DNA of 64,000 nucleotides from a bacterium (GTDB lineage Bacteria; Bacteroidota; Bacteroidia; NS11-12g; UBA955): NCBI GenBank assembly GCA_029945665.1, contig JAQSCZ010000121.1, positions 1 to 64,000 of the forward strand, read 5' to 3'. Shown piece by piece: positions 33,501 to 42,305 of this stretch (position 1 is its first letter; each line of letters starts with the position of its first letter). The notes under the pieces were generated by a model. It saw only the letters and a program-made list of their open reading frames with translations, ran no database searches and was not told where the DNA came from. The position numbers and the translations under genes were made by a program.

Positions 33501-36070
33501 ATCGCTTAAATGGTTGCACACCATTACAGATATCTACTGATAATTTATCGGTTTCAAATGATGGCAAGCCACTGTCGCATATTTGGAATTTTGGAAATAC
33601 TTATACCTCTACCTCGCTAAATGATAATACGATTTATACGAATGCAACCAATGCTGATATAAGTTTTAAAATTTGGTATGAGGCGCAAAGTTATTATGCT
33701 TGTAAGGATACAGCCGAGTTACTTGTTACAGTTCATCCCAAACCCATTGCGAAGTTCAATCTTTCGACTAAAAAAGCGTGCGCACCAATGGTGCTAACTG
33801 TTACAGATGCTTCAATAAACGCAGCACTTTATTATTGGGGATTAAATCAGCCTTCGGATTCTGGAAACATATCAGAAAAAATACATTTAAATGGCTTGAA
33901 ATTATTTGATACATCATACACCATTGCACACCAGGTGGCATCAGTGTATGGTTGTTTGAGCGATACAGTTTACGATGGTGTATTAGTGCTTGGGCGCCCT
34001 CAAGCTGACTTTGAATATGGCAAAGATTCAATTTGTTATAGTAATAGCATCAGCATTAATAATACGTCTTTAGGTGGTTTTAAATATTTGTGGAAATTTA
34101 GTGATAATACGACTTCAAATTTTATAAATCCTAAACATAAATTCCCAATCAATCCGAGTAATGGCAAGGATTCTACTTTTAAAGTTACATTAGAGGTAAC
34201 CTCTTCTACGAGTTGCAGGGATACGGCTACCAAGTCAGTTTATATTGTAAACAAACCAATAGAAAAAATGACCATTGGAAATGGCATTGGTTGCACAGAT
34301 TTAACAGTTTCACTTTCTCAAAGTTCAACAAGCTATAAAACCAAGTATTGGGATTTTGGAGATAATTCTGCTTTTCAAGCTGGCGATACAGTTAAGCATA
34401 CTTATGTGAATGCATTAAATAATTTGACACTTCAACCAAAAATAATATTGTACCGTCAACGATTCAATTGTACTGATACTAGCGTTGGATATGCGTTTGT
34501 TTATCCTAAACCTTCGGCGAATTTTAACTCATTGAGAAATGACCCTTGTGACAAAGGTATTTTTCAATTTGTAAACCAATCTAAAAATAACAAAACCAAT
34601 GAATGGGTTTTTGATAATGGGGTCACTTCTTCAGCATCAGATTTATTAACTGTTTTGACACCTTCAAAAGTAAAAGACACTTTTTATACCGTTAAATTGT
34701 ACATCACCAATAATTATAATTGTAAAGATAGTATCTTAAAAGTTATTAAAGTAAAACCAAGATTGCAAGTTAGATTCAGTAATTTGCCAGTTTCTAGTTG
34801 TCAAAAAGGTTTGGTGGATTTTACGAATATGTCTGTAAATACAGTGCGCTATTTGTGGACTTTTGGTGATGGTGGAATCTCAACAGAAGCCAATCCAACA
34901 TATATTTATAATAGTTATGGAAATTATAAAGTAACCCTCTATGGCTATGATATAGATGGATGTGTTGACAGTAGTTTGGGGTCTAATTTCATTAAGATTT
35001 TAGAACAACCGAAGGCCGATTTTACTTACCTGCCTTTGCAGCCGAAATTACCAAATGCCAGAGTCGATTTTACAGCCCGTCCGATCATGTTAACCAGCAG
35101 TATAAATAATCTAATATATGAGTGGGACTTTGGTGATCAGTCGTTTCCTACAAAAAACAAAAACGACCAAAATCCTTTCCATATTTATACCAATTCTGGC
35201 ACATCGAATATTAAGTTAACTGTATGGAATCAACAGTGTTCAGATTTTGTGATTAAGCCTTTATATGTTGAATATCCTAAGCCAATTGTTGATTTTACAC
35301 CCGATACAAGCGAAGGATGTGTGCCACTCTCTGTTAAATTTAAGAATAAAACTCAGAATGTAATGAGTTACCGTTGGGTATTTAGCGATGGTTCACCCGA
35401 TGCAACAGATGCAGAACCAATTCATATTTTTGAAAGGGCCGGCACTTGGGATGTTACCTTAATTGCAACTGGTAGCGGGGGTACAGTGAGTAAAACGATG
35501 AAATATTTAATACGCACTTTCCCTAAACCGCTGGTTGATTTTTACAGCAGTACGCGCTTTATGAATTTACCGAATGCTGTATTTAGTTTTCAAAATACCA
35601 GTGACAATACCGTGAAAAATGATTGGTATGTATACGATAGCACTGGCGCACAAATTGGCGGGTCGACTTTGCGTAACCCCTCATTCAATATTACTGAAAC
35701 GGGTTCATTCTCTGTAAAACTAATTGGAACCAATTCGTATGGTTGTACAGACACTTTGATTAAACCAAATTATTTAAACACCTTAAAGCCAGGTTATGTT
35801 TTTGTACCCAATGCTTTTTCACCTAATGGCAATGGCAAGAATGATGGTTTCAAACCTTCCGTATTTAATGTAAAGGAAGACCACTATATTTTCAGAATTT
35901 ATAACCGTTGGGGAGAAAAACTTTTCGAAACATTTGACCGTGATGAATTATGGGATGGTACATTTAAAGGCAATAATTGCGAGCAAGATGTATATGTATG
36001 GACTGTGAATGGGCTTTATGAAAACGGAGATAATTTTGGGTTAAGGGGTACCTTGAGTTTGCTGAGATAA
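30509..36070 (+). CDS. Giant PKD-repeat T9SS type B surface protein
   Basis: An 1853-residue secreted protein with a signal peptide (1-23, ending NANA) and about twenty PKD/immunoglobulin-like repeats (recurring YFWDFGDST, YQWDFGDSS, WTFGDGGIS, YTVRLFV, GCxxL-V-F). The C-terminal ~95 residues are the type B (gliding motility-associated) sorting domain: FVPNAFSPNGNGKNDGFKP, FRIYNRWGEKLFETFD, LWDGTFKG. Cargo of this sort is surface-exposed and serves adhesion or matrix roles. Located between the sensor kinase and the response regulator, all on the same strand, so it could be a target of that pair. That is inference. Confidence 0.85.
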   Translation: MKLKLTITLMGMAVLWPFFNANACTVTPSFSISSSHTCGLPTIVSAYNTSKGNYNSKAKYYWKVNNIITDSTTGIDSIIILLKQIGVNKIKLIVKDSAGCIDSSAAQSITVTSNAKTILDQNGLYTLNPTWVNCIQYITSPDTFSIRFESADTLKKLKILWGDGTTDTAGSNLAPNTVKSHLYNTLGIFTVKIITQNGACTDTVYGTVYSQRQPTAGIIGPTAGSNRGCVPHTLRIVNNSYNISNNTNFEIDWGVGPVMKLPYTSANDTLYNTYRTGICGASIKITASNVCGNSVATWNPIDISDKDIARWTVATTCNPVKPHVFINACVDRYCLLPDLKEYFWDFGDSTTVGWTTSKASQNHIFKTEKDYIITIIVKNGCGYDTFKDIVRVYYNPIAGFNFNTNRGCKPLAVSFTDTSTGRGHTRLWTVKENSTTKTFTDSIFNYTFTQAGVHTVELTVTNPCGTSTVKKTFTVNDKPTAKFSNIPDNCSPTTVNFNNTSTSYFKNPNYQWDFGDSSTSNLKSPPSKIYTKTGTYTVRLFVSDSCGMDTFQQTFTVFGLPKAILSGDTVGCTFDSLVFSNQSTNANNFNWMWGDGNSLNTTSIGVAKHVYTLPGNYKVRLIAAAGTGCKDTAYHTLRIKPGAKAAFTINLPFACAPATFNFKNESVFGKDFNWYANGKFLSNQFNLPDSILLADSSIVRLKLVVTSNSSCQTDSIEKIYFTPKNPKAIINNRDSGCTLLQVNFTQGSTYATKSYWNLGNGLTSNLTAPNTTYKGAKVRDTFYYPQLLVTNWAGCMDSVKTTIKVYPSPTALFVMDKSNGCGPLSVNFTNQSKTNNQDSFNTLNHQWIFGNGNSSNLANANAAFKASTFKDSFYNIKLVITSLNGCTDTSQMTVQVFPLPSIAFTPDRREGCALLPVNFLNTSKPQDTGSIKIMSFLWQSGNGLSSNLENFKASYGSSLYSDTNYQVKLIGWSEHGCADSAIDIITVHPNPIAKFTLNRLNGCTPLQISTDNLSVSNDGKPLSHIWNFGNTYTSTSLNDNTIYTNATNADISFKIWYEAQSYYACKDTAELLVTVHPKPIAKFNLSTKKACAPMVLTVTDASINAALYYWGLNQPSDSGNISEKIHLNGLKLFDTSYTIAHQVASVYGCLSDTVYDGVLVLGRPQADFEYGKDSICYSNSISINNTSLGGFKYLWKFSDNTTSNFINPKHKFPINPSNGKDSTFKVTLEVTSSTSCRDTATKSVYIVNKPIEKMTIGNGIGCTDLTVSLSQSSTSYKTKYWDFGDNSAFQAGDTVKHTYVNALNNLTLQPKIILYRQRFNCTDTSVGYAFVYPKPSANFNSLRNDPCDKGIFQFVNQSKNNKTNEWVFDNGVTSSASDLLTVLTPSKVKDTFYTVKLYITNNYNCKDSILKVIKVKPRLQVRFSNLPVSSCQKGLVDFTNMSVNTVRYLWTFGDGGISTEANPTYIYNSYGNYKVTLYGYDIDGCVDSSLGSNFIKILEQPKADFTYLPLQPKLPNARVDFTARPIMLTSSINNLIYEWDFGDQSFPTKNKNDQNPFHIYTNSGTSNIKLTVWNQQCSDFVIKPLYVEYPKPIVDFTPDTSEGCVPLSVKFKNKTQNVMSYRWVFSDGSPDATDAEPIHIFERAGTWDVTLIATGSGGTVSKTMKYLIRTFPKPLVDFYSSTRFMNLPNAVFSFQNTSDNTVKNDWYVYDSTGAQIGGSTLRNPSFNITETGSFSVKLIGTNSYGCTDTLIKPNYLNTLKPGYVFVPNAFSPNGNGKNDGFKPSVFNVKEDHYIFRIYNRWGEKLFETFDRDELWDGTFKGNNCEQDVYVWTVNGLYENGDNFGLRGTLSLLR

Positions 36071-36124
36071 GAACCATAACACTAAAAATCAATGGTATTT
36101 GTGTTTAAAAAGGCAGTCGATTTT

Positions 36125-36184
36125 TAAATGGGCAAACACAACAGGCTCGGCGCGCAGTCGCACTGAGTCTGTTGCCCTTTAATG
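36125..36184. other. Long imperfect hairpin between convergent genes
   Basis: The stretch TAAATGGGCAA...ACAGGCTC pairs with GAGTCTGTTGCCCTTTA across a GC-rich loop (CGGCGCGCAGTCGCACT), with one 5-nt bulge. It lies after the giant gene and after the minus-strand gene at 36291-36668, so a two-way terminator is the likeliest role. The rest of 36071-36290 shows nothing. Confidence 0.4.
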
Positions 36185-36290
36185 TTGGTTATGAATCGGC
36201 TTTGTTTTGGTTATAATCATGCATCAGGTCTTTTGGCCTTTCAAAAATTGTATTTATTTGTAGATTAGTATTTCCATTTTTTAAAGTTTC

Positions 36291-36668
36291 TCAAAATTCA
36301 GGGAGAGCCAATTCCAAACCTGTTTCTTTAAAGAAAATATTTTGCAACTTATGAACCGCTGTAATGGTTTGTTCGTAAAGTCCAATTTTAACATGAAAAC
36401 GGTTGTCCTCATTGGGTGTAATCCAACAACCATTCATAACAAACTGTGACCCAATTTGCATAAAATGGAATTTTCTGAGTCTTAAAATAGAAATAGAAAT
36501 TGGCAACATGGCTAAATTGTGACAATTAATCATTCGCTCGTTTTTCTCATGCTTTATTTTTCTCAAAACAACACCTGTATCATACAATGAATGAATTACA
36601 AATGGTAATCCTTTGAACATTGGCAAGTCATAGCCAACAATATTTCCAACTCTAATTTCATCGCGCAT
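36291..36668 (-). CDS. Conserved Bacteroidota hypothetical protein
   Basis: A 125-residue soluble protein. The N-terminal IRVGNIVGYD and the C-terminal TAVHKLQNIFFKETGLEL match a family of small proteins common in Bacteroidota genomes and their prophages, where they are always hypothetical. No other phage gene is near, so it is an isolated copy. It sits on the opposite strand between the giant protein and the LytTR regulator. Confidence 0.55.
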   Translation of the reverse strand: MRDEIRVGNIVGYDLPMFKGLPFVIHSLYDTGVVLRKIKHEKNERMINCHNLAMLPISISILRLRKFHFMQIGSQFVMNGCWITPNEDNRFHVKIGLYEQTITAVHKLQNIFFKETGLELALPEF

Positions 36669-36802
36669 GGCTACAAAATTATAGTCAAAAAATGGGATAT
36701 TTTGCTCAAAATTTTAGTATTATTTTGCTTCCAATTTATTACACCTCAATGCCTATCTGTCGCTTAGTCAAATGGATAGCGAAAATTATACAAATATTTG
36801 TA

Positions 36803-36810
36803 TATATTTG
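36803..36810 (+). promoter_or_regulatory. -7 element for the LytTR regulator gene
   Basis: TATATTTG lies 23 bp before the ATG at 36834 and falls just inside the longer alternative reading frame, favouring the shorter protein. No clear -33 element. Confidence 0.45.
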
Positions 36811-36833
36811 CCTTTAACATTACACTTTATAAC

Positions 36834-37607
36834 ATGTCCAATCCCAAGTTTAAAATATTATTAGTTGAAGACGAAGCATTGTCTGCAAAGCGATTGGAGC
36901 AATTGGTTAATAATTATAGCGATGAATTTGAAGTTGTTAAAGTCTCTGAAAGTGTTGAGGAGACCTCGAATTGGCTCAAAACAAATGAACCTGATTTAGG
37001 TTTATTTGATATTCAAATTGCCGATGGTTTATCTTTCGAAATTCTCAGAAATATCTCCTTCTATCTACCCGTTATTTTTATAACAGCCTATGATGCCCAT
37101 GCCCTACAAGCCTTGAAATTAAATGCTATCGACTATTTGTTGAAACCCATTAAAGAAGAAGAATTGCATCAGGCACTGGAAAAATTCAAGAAACAAAAGC
37201 AGGTGTATTCTGAAAGCCAACTTTATAATTTGATGAATGCCATCAATATCAATGGTCCAGCAAAATATGTTGAGCGTTTGAGAGTAAACTTAGGACAACA
37301 AATTCGCGTTGTGCAAATTGAAGAAATCGCCTATTTCTATATATTAAATAAAGGGGTCTATTTAACAACATTGATAGGGGAGAAGTTCTTGCTTGATATG
37401 ACCTTAGATGAAATTGAACGCATGGTCAATCCGTCGAAATTTTTCCGTATCAACCGACAAATTGTGATCAGTTTGACTTCTATTAGTAAAATGGTTAATT
37501 ACAGTAAATCTCGTGTAAAAATTACTTTGAAACCTGAAGCACCTTTCGAAACAGTTACGAGTGTTGAGCGATCTGGTGAATTTAAAAAATGGTTATCGGG
37601 GAACTAA
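36834..37607 (+). CDS. LytTR-family response regulator
   Basis: A 257-residue two-domain regulator. Receiver domain about 6-120 with acidic pocket near Glu12/Asp13, phospho-acceptor Asp59 (LGLFDIQIADG) and Lys in LLKPI. LytTR DNA-binding domain from about 150 to 250 (LRVNLGQQIRVVQIEEIAYFYILNKGVYLTT, then KFFRINRQIVISLTSISKM). Matches the sensor kinase at 27535-30396, with which such regulators are usually adjacent. Here the pair is separated by the giant PKD gene and one small gene. Confidence 0.9.
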   Translation: MSNPKFKILLVEDEALSAKRLEQLVNNYSDEFEVVKVSESVEETSNWLKTNEPDLGLFDIQIADGLSFEILRNISFYLPVIFITAYDAHALQALKLNAIDYLLKPIKEEELHQALEKFKKQKQVYSESQLYNLMNAININGPAKYVERLRVNLGQQIRVVQIEEIAYFYILNKGVYLTTLIGEKFLLDMTLDEIERMVNPSKFFRINRQIVISLTSISKMVNYSKSRVKITLKPEAPFETVTSVERSGEFKKWLSGN

Positions 37608-37624
37608 GTTGAAATCAATTCTGA

Positions 37625-38566
37625 TTAACCTTCATAAGTTTTAGGCACTTTCGGATCTGTTATAATAATATAGTCACCCTGCGACTTATATTTACTCCAA
37701 TCAATATTCGGAAAGCTATCATCTGAACCTGTTGAGATGATTAAGGGCTTTAATTTTTTGTTGTATTTCTTCAACTGCGTTACTGCTGCAAAACCTTCGT
37801 CACTGTGAAATCGACCATTTATCTGCATCACTTTTTGACCTTTGTGGGTTTTAATATAATCTGCAATAGAGTATGCCATGGTTGCATCCCAAAGTGACTG
37901 AGCCATAATTAAGTTAAAATTACCCATGCCCATCATTGGTGGAGGTGACATTTTTTTTGCAGTGTCTTTCACAGCAGGTGCAGCAGAATGGTTGGTTAAT
38001 CCCATTAGCTTATCGTAATAGGCGCCCGAAGCCGTATCATAAGGCAATGGCGCGAAAAATCGTTTTGACTCTTGTGTAAGTGCCATTAATGCACTTTGGC
38101 CTTTTCTGCCAACCAGGTTGGTATACCTCCCGGCTGCATTGGCGCATATAACATCCATTTTGTTTTTCTTAGCAAATTCCACCATCGGTCGATAGTCTCT
38201 GTAATTACTCCACACGCGTGCATCTTTCCTGAATGTCTTTTCGCGAATATCGGAAGTTAAATATTCATTCATAACCGTTTGAACATCTCTGTCGAACATT
38301 TCCATTGACAAAGCCAATTTAGTTGTAAATTTTTGATATAATAATTCCTGCATTTTCTGTTCTAAAAAATGAGTAACCGAATCGTTGTGTTCCTCGCCAA
38401 AAAACATGACATCGTAATTTTTCATGTCATCAACAATTTCATTAAGTGAAACCTCTTTGCCGAGTTTTACTGAATAAATTCTGTAATTGGCCTCTGTAAC
38501 TTGTCCTTTCAGTGGACTAATAAAGCAAATCAGAAAGCTGAAATAAATGATTTTTATATAATTCAT
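37625..38566 (-). CDS. ChaN-like haem-binding/Tiki-fold protein
   Basis: A 313-residue exported protein (signal peptide ending PLKGQ, no lipobox) with a ChaN domain: VMFFGEEHNDSVTHFLEQ near 53-70, LALSMEMFDRDVQTVM near 85-100 and a C-terminal MQINGRFHSDEGFAAVTQL. ChaN relatives bind haem and are linked to iron uptake. There is an unusual Met/Pro-rich insertion (SPPPMMGMGNFN). It is convergent with the regulator and lies beside recG on the same strand, separated by 60 bp. Confidence 0.8.
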   Translation of the reverse strand: MNYIKIIYFSFLICFISPLKGQVTEANYRIYSVKLGKEVSLNEIVDDMKNYDVMFFGEEHNDSVTHFLEQKMQELLYQKFTTKLALSMEMFDRDVQTVMNEYLTSDIREKTFRKDARVWSNYRDYRPMVEFAKKNKMDVICANAAGRYTNLVGRKGQSALMALTQESKRFFAPLPYDTASGAYYDKLMGLTNHSAAPAVKDTAKKMSPPPMMGMGNFNLIMAQSLWDATMAYSIADYIKTHKGQKVMQINGRFHSDEGFAAVTQLKKYNKKLKPLIISTGSDDSFPNIDWSKYKSQGDYIIITDPKVPKTYEG

Positions 38567-38626
38567 TGCGTTAAATTCTGCTGCGAATTTAAAGATATAA
38601 TTGAGTAATCAATGATAGTTTAAGGT

Positions 38627-40729
38627 TTAACTCACCCTTCCCCAAAAATTATCTTGTTGGTGTTGCTTTAAATATTCTAATAATGGCGCGTTCTCTTGAA
38701 GCACCAATGTAGGGTCGTTTTTTAAAACAAAGGCTGCCGCTCGTTTCGCAATATCTATAATTTCGTCGTCATGCACCAAATCCAATAACTTGAAATCAGG
38801 TAAACCACTTTGCCTGGTGCCCATTAAATCACCTGGACCGCGCAATTCTAAATCAACCTGTGAAATTTCAAAACCATTGTTGGTTTTACACATGGTATTA
38901 ATCCTTTTTTTAGAAGTAAAATTCATGTCATCCTTGGTCATTAGTATACAATAACTTTGATCGCTGCCTCTTCCAACTCGTCCGCGCAATTGGTGCAATT
39001 GAGATAATCCAAAGCGATTGGCGTTTTCAATAACCATTACACTTGCATTGGGTACATTAACACCCACCTCGATAACGGTGGTAGAAATCATTATTTGAGT
39101 AAGACCTTCTTTGAAGCGTTTCATTTCAAAATCCTTAATTTCGGGTTTCATTCTGCCATGCATCAAACTTATTTGATATTTAGGAACTGGAAAGAAATTC
39201 GTGACCATTTCATATCCATTCATCAAATCATTTAAATCTAATTTTTTCGATTCTTCTATCAAGGGATAAACAATGTAGGCTTGTCGTCCTTTTTCGATTT
39301 GATTTCGGATGAATTCCATGACTTCGGCGCGGTAGTTTTCTGTTCTATAAATGGTCTTTATAGGCTTTCTGTCTTTTGGCAATTCGTTAATGGTAGAAAC
39401 ATCTAATTCGCCATGAACTGTCATGGCAAGGGTGCGAGGAATTGGTGTTGCTGTCATCACCAACACATGCGGAATTAATTGGGTTTTGTTCCATAATTTA
39501 GCGCGTTGAGCAACACCAAATCTGTGTTGTTCATCGATAACTACAAAACCGAGTTTATGATAGTTTACATCGGCTTCAATTAAGGCATGCGTGCCAATTA
39601 ATAAATCGATTTCACCAGCTATTAAAGCTTGCTTTATTTTCTCTTTGTTTTTTTTTGTGGTCGAGCCTGTTAATAGTTCAATTCGAATTGGCATCTCAGC
39701 CAATAAATCCTTAATTGTTAAATAATGTTGAGTGGCCAAAATTTCAGTGGGTGCCATCATACAAGTTTGAAAACCATTATCGATTGCAATAAGCATACAT
39801 AAAAGCGCTACAATGGTTTTGCCACTGCCGACATCACCTTGCATTAATCGGTTCATTTGTTTGCCGCTTCCAATGTCTTCTTTTATTTCTTTGATAACAT
39901 TTTTCTGCGCATTGGTTAATTCAAATTGCAAATATTTATTAAAAAAATCATTGAATAAATCACCCACTTTTGGCATCCGAATTCCGCGTTGTTCAATCAG
40001 TCGATTTGCTTTATTTTTCTCAGCTCTCATAGCCAATGTAAACATCTCATCAAATTTTATTCTTCGGGTTGAAGCCGCGTGCACTTGTTTGTTTTGTGGT
40101 AAATGAATTTGCTGATAGGCCGATTTTCTGTTAATTAATTTCAGCGGCTTGGTTACCGATTCTGGAATATATTCTGTTAAATCGAAGTCGGGATGGTGCA
40201 ATATTTGTTGAATAAGACCCATGAAAAAACGCGAATCCATAAATCGCGCTTTTAATTTTTCAGTTAATGGATACACCGGTTCTAATGGCAATCCTTTAAC
40301 AGTGTCCTCTGTTTGAAATAATTTTATTTCGGGGTGCGAAATTGAAAATCGCCCTTTAAAGTCATTGGCTTTACCATACACAGTATACAAGGCATCTTCC
40401 TTAAGCGCTTTTATAACATATTGGTAATTCTTAAACCAGATTAATTCAATGCTGCCTGTGCTGTCGGTAAGAGTTGCTGTTAAGCGTTTTCCGCTTGGTG
40501 CAGTTAGCAAGGCAATTTTGCTTAACTTGCCTCTTAACTGAACGGTGTCGCTTTCATAGTGAATTGTTTTTATCTCTGTAAGCGACGATTTGTCTACGTG
40601 TCTTGTAGGAAAGTAATTGATAAGGTCCCAATAACTAAATATACCAGTCTCGGCCGAAATCAATTCAGCTTTCTGCGGTCCGACACCTTTTAGATAGACA
40701 ATACCTGTATTTAATAATTTGTTTTCCAA
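38627..40729 (-). CDS. recG: ATP-dependent DNA helicase RecG
   Basis: A 700-residue superfamily 2 helicase that reverses stalled replication forks and branch-migrates Holliday junctions. N-terminal wedge domain (about 1-200), Walker A GDVGSGKT near 298-305, DEQHRFG box near 395-401, TATPIPRTL, and the C-terminal QLRGRVGRG motif VI. Complete. A TAGATTTG (minus strand, 40744-40751) could be its -7 element. It is divergent from the NtrC-type gene. Confidence 0.97.
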   Translation of the reverse strand: MENKLLNTGIVYLKGVGPQKAELISAETGIFSYWDLINYFPTRHVDKSSLTEIKTIHYESDTVQLRGKLSKIALLTAPSGKRLTATLTDSTGSIELIWFKNYQYVIKALKEDALYTVYGKANDFKGRFSISHPEIKLFQTEDTVKGLPLEPVYPLTEKLKARFMDSRFFMGLIQQILHHPDFDLTEYIPESVTKPLKLINRKSAYQQIHLPQNKQVHAASTRRIKFDEMFTLAMRAEKNKANRLIEQRGIRMPKVGDLFNDFFNKYLQFELTNAQKNVIKEIKEDIGSGKQMNRLMQGDVGSGKTIVALLCMLIAIDNGFQTCMMAPTEILATQHYLTIKDLLAEMPIRIELLTGSTTKKNKEKIKQALIAGEIDLLIGTHALIEADVNYHKLGFVVIDEQHRFGVAQRAKLWNKTQLIPHVLVMTATPIPRTLAMTVHGELDVSTINELPKDRKPIKTIYRTENYRAEVMEFIRNQIEKGRQAYIVYPLIEESKKLDLNDLMNGYEMVTNFFPVPKYQISLMHGRMKPEIKDFEMKRFKEGLTQIMISTTVIEVGVNVPNASVMVIENANRFGLSQLHQLRGRVGRGSDQSYCILMTKDDMNFTSKKRINTMCKTNNGFEISQVDLELRGPGDLMGTRQSGLPDFKLLDLVHDDEIIDIAKRAAAFVLKNDPTLVLQENAPLLEYLKQHQQDNFWGRVS

Positions 40730-40927
40730 CCCGTTTGAGGTAACAAATCTATACAGAAAATGTTGATGTAAAAAGTTATTGAGCGATTAAAATAGGAAGC
40801 CTTGTAAAGTTTGATTTATAAAATTAATTGCAAGTTAAAATTCCTTGTTATTTTAAAATTTATTTTCATTTTTTGGTTTTAAAAAATATGTACAAAACTT
40901 GTGCATTTTAAGCGGTACTTAATTGTA

Positions 40928-40935
40928 TACTTTTG
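40928..40935 (+). promoter_or_regulatory. -7 element for NtrC-type regulator
   Basis: TACTTTTG lies 14 bp before the ATG at 40950 and fits TAnnTTTG. No clear TTTG at the right spacing. Confidence 0.45.
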
Positions 40936-40949
40936 AATACACTTAAAAT

Positions 40950-42305
40950 ATGCCTAAAATATTAGTAATAGACGACGAAAAGCCAATTAGAGATGCATTG
41001 CAGAATATATTGACTGCAGAACAATATCAGGTTGATTTAGCCGAGAACGGAAAAAAAGGTCTCGAGTTGTTAAATGAAAATGGGTACGATGTGGTGCTTT
41101 GTGATATCAAAATGCCTAACATGGATGGTTTAGAGGTAATGGCAAAAGCGATTGATATTGCGCCAGAGGTTCCATTCATTTTAATTTCCGGTCATGGTAC
41201 AATTGATATTGCTGTTGAGGCTGTTAGAAAAGGCGCTTATGATTTTATAGCGAAGCCACCAGATTTGAACCGTTTATTAATAACCATTCGCAATGCTGTT
41301 GAAAAAAATAACTTGGTGGTTGAAACCAAAGTTTTGAGAAGAAAGGTTACAAAAACACGCGATATAATTGGAGATACACCAGCAGTTAATAAAATTAAAG
41401 ATACCATAGAAAAAGTGGCACCTACAGATGCAAGGGTCCTAATTACTGGTGAAAATGGAACTGGTAAAGAGCTTGTGGCGCGATGGATTCACGAAAAAAG
41501 TAACCGAGCCAACTCGCCTCTGATTGAAGTAAATTGTGCTGCAATACCCACAGAATTGATAGAAAGTGAATTGTTCGGACACGAGAAAGGTGCTTTTACT
41601 ACGGCTATCAAACAACGCATTGGTAAATTTGAACAAGCACATGGGGGCACTTTGTTTTTAGATGAAATTGGCGATATGAGTTTGGCTGCACAAGCCAAAG
41701 TGTTGCGTGTTATACAAGAGGGTGTTCTGCAGCGCGTAGGTGGCGATAAATCAGTAAATGTTGATGTTCGCGTGCTAGCTGCTACCAATAAGAATTTATT
41801 AGAGGAAGTTGAAAAAGGTACTTTTCGTTTAGACTTATACCACCGTCTAAGTGTTATCATGATACACGTTCCAACTTTGAACGAAAGAGTAGATGATATT
41901 CCTGTTATTGCAGAAAAATTCTTGAAAGAAATATGCGAAGATGCAGGTGTTAGAAAAAATTTCGCACCTGGTGCACTCGATGAGTTAAAGAATGTAAATT
42001 GGACAGGTAACATTCGTGAACTTAGAAATGTTGTTGAGCGTTTGGTGATTCTTTCAGATGCTAAAATTACAGTTGAAGATGTTATCGCCTACAGCAATCC
42101 TTCATCTCCAGTTTCTAAAACTCAAAATGTACTATTGGATAAGTTCGATAAATTTCAAGACTTTAAAGATTATGCTGAAACCATTTTCTTAGAATCTAAG
42201 TTAAAAAGAAATAATTGGAATGTAGCCAAAACGGCTGTCGAAGTCGATATCCAAAGAAGTCACCTTTATAATAAGATTGAAAAATATAAATTAAAAAGAA
42301 GCTAA
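40950..42305 (+). CDS. NtrC-type regulator with altered GAFTGA loop
   Basis: A 451-residue regulator: receiver 1-120 with Asp8, Asp9 and phospho-acceptor Asp52; AAA+ domain about 137-370 with Walker A GENGTGKE (167-174), Walker B LFLDEIGD; and a C-terminal Fis-type helix-turn-helix (NWNVAKTAVEVDIQRSHLYNKIEKY). The GAFTGA loop that contacts sigma-54 reads GAFTTA (214-219). This loop is critical in E. coli NtrC and PspF, so either sigma-54 contact is changed or the protein acts with another sigma factor. It overlaps the next gene by one base. Confidence 0.9.
   Translation: MPKILVIDDEKPIRDALQNILTAEQYQVDLAENGKKGLELLNENGYDVVLCDIKMPNMDGLEVMAKAIDIAPEVPFILISGHGTIDIAVEAVRKGAYDFIAKPPDLNRLLITIRNAVEKNNLVVETKVLRRKVTKTRDIIGDTPAVNKIKDTIEKVAPTDARVLITGENGTGKELVARWIHEKSNRANSPLIEVNCAAIPTELIESELFGHEKGAFTTAIKQRIGKFEQAHGGTLFLDEIGDMSLAAQAKVLRVIQEGVLQRVGGDKSVNVDVRVLAATNKNLLEEVEKGTFRLDLYHRLSVIMIHVPTLNERVDDIPVIAEKFLKEICEDAGVRKNFAPGALDELKNVNWTGNIRELRNVVERLVILSDAKITVEDVIAYSNPSSPVSKTQNVLLDKFDKFQDFKDYAETIFLESKLKRNNWNVAKTAVEVDIQRSHLYNKIEKYKLKRS

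Noticed and set aside
30509-36070. Tandem DNA repeats or recombination-prone array in the giant gene
   Set aside because: Repeats are visible at protein level only; the DNA units have diverged and no near-identical copies were seen.
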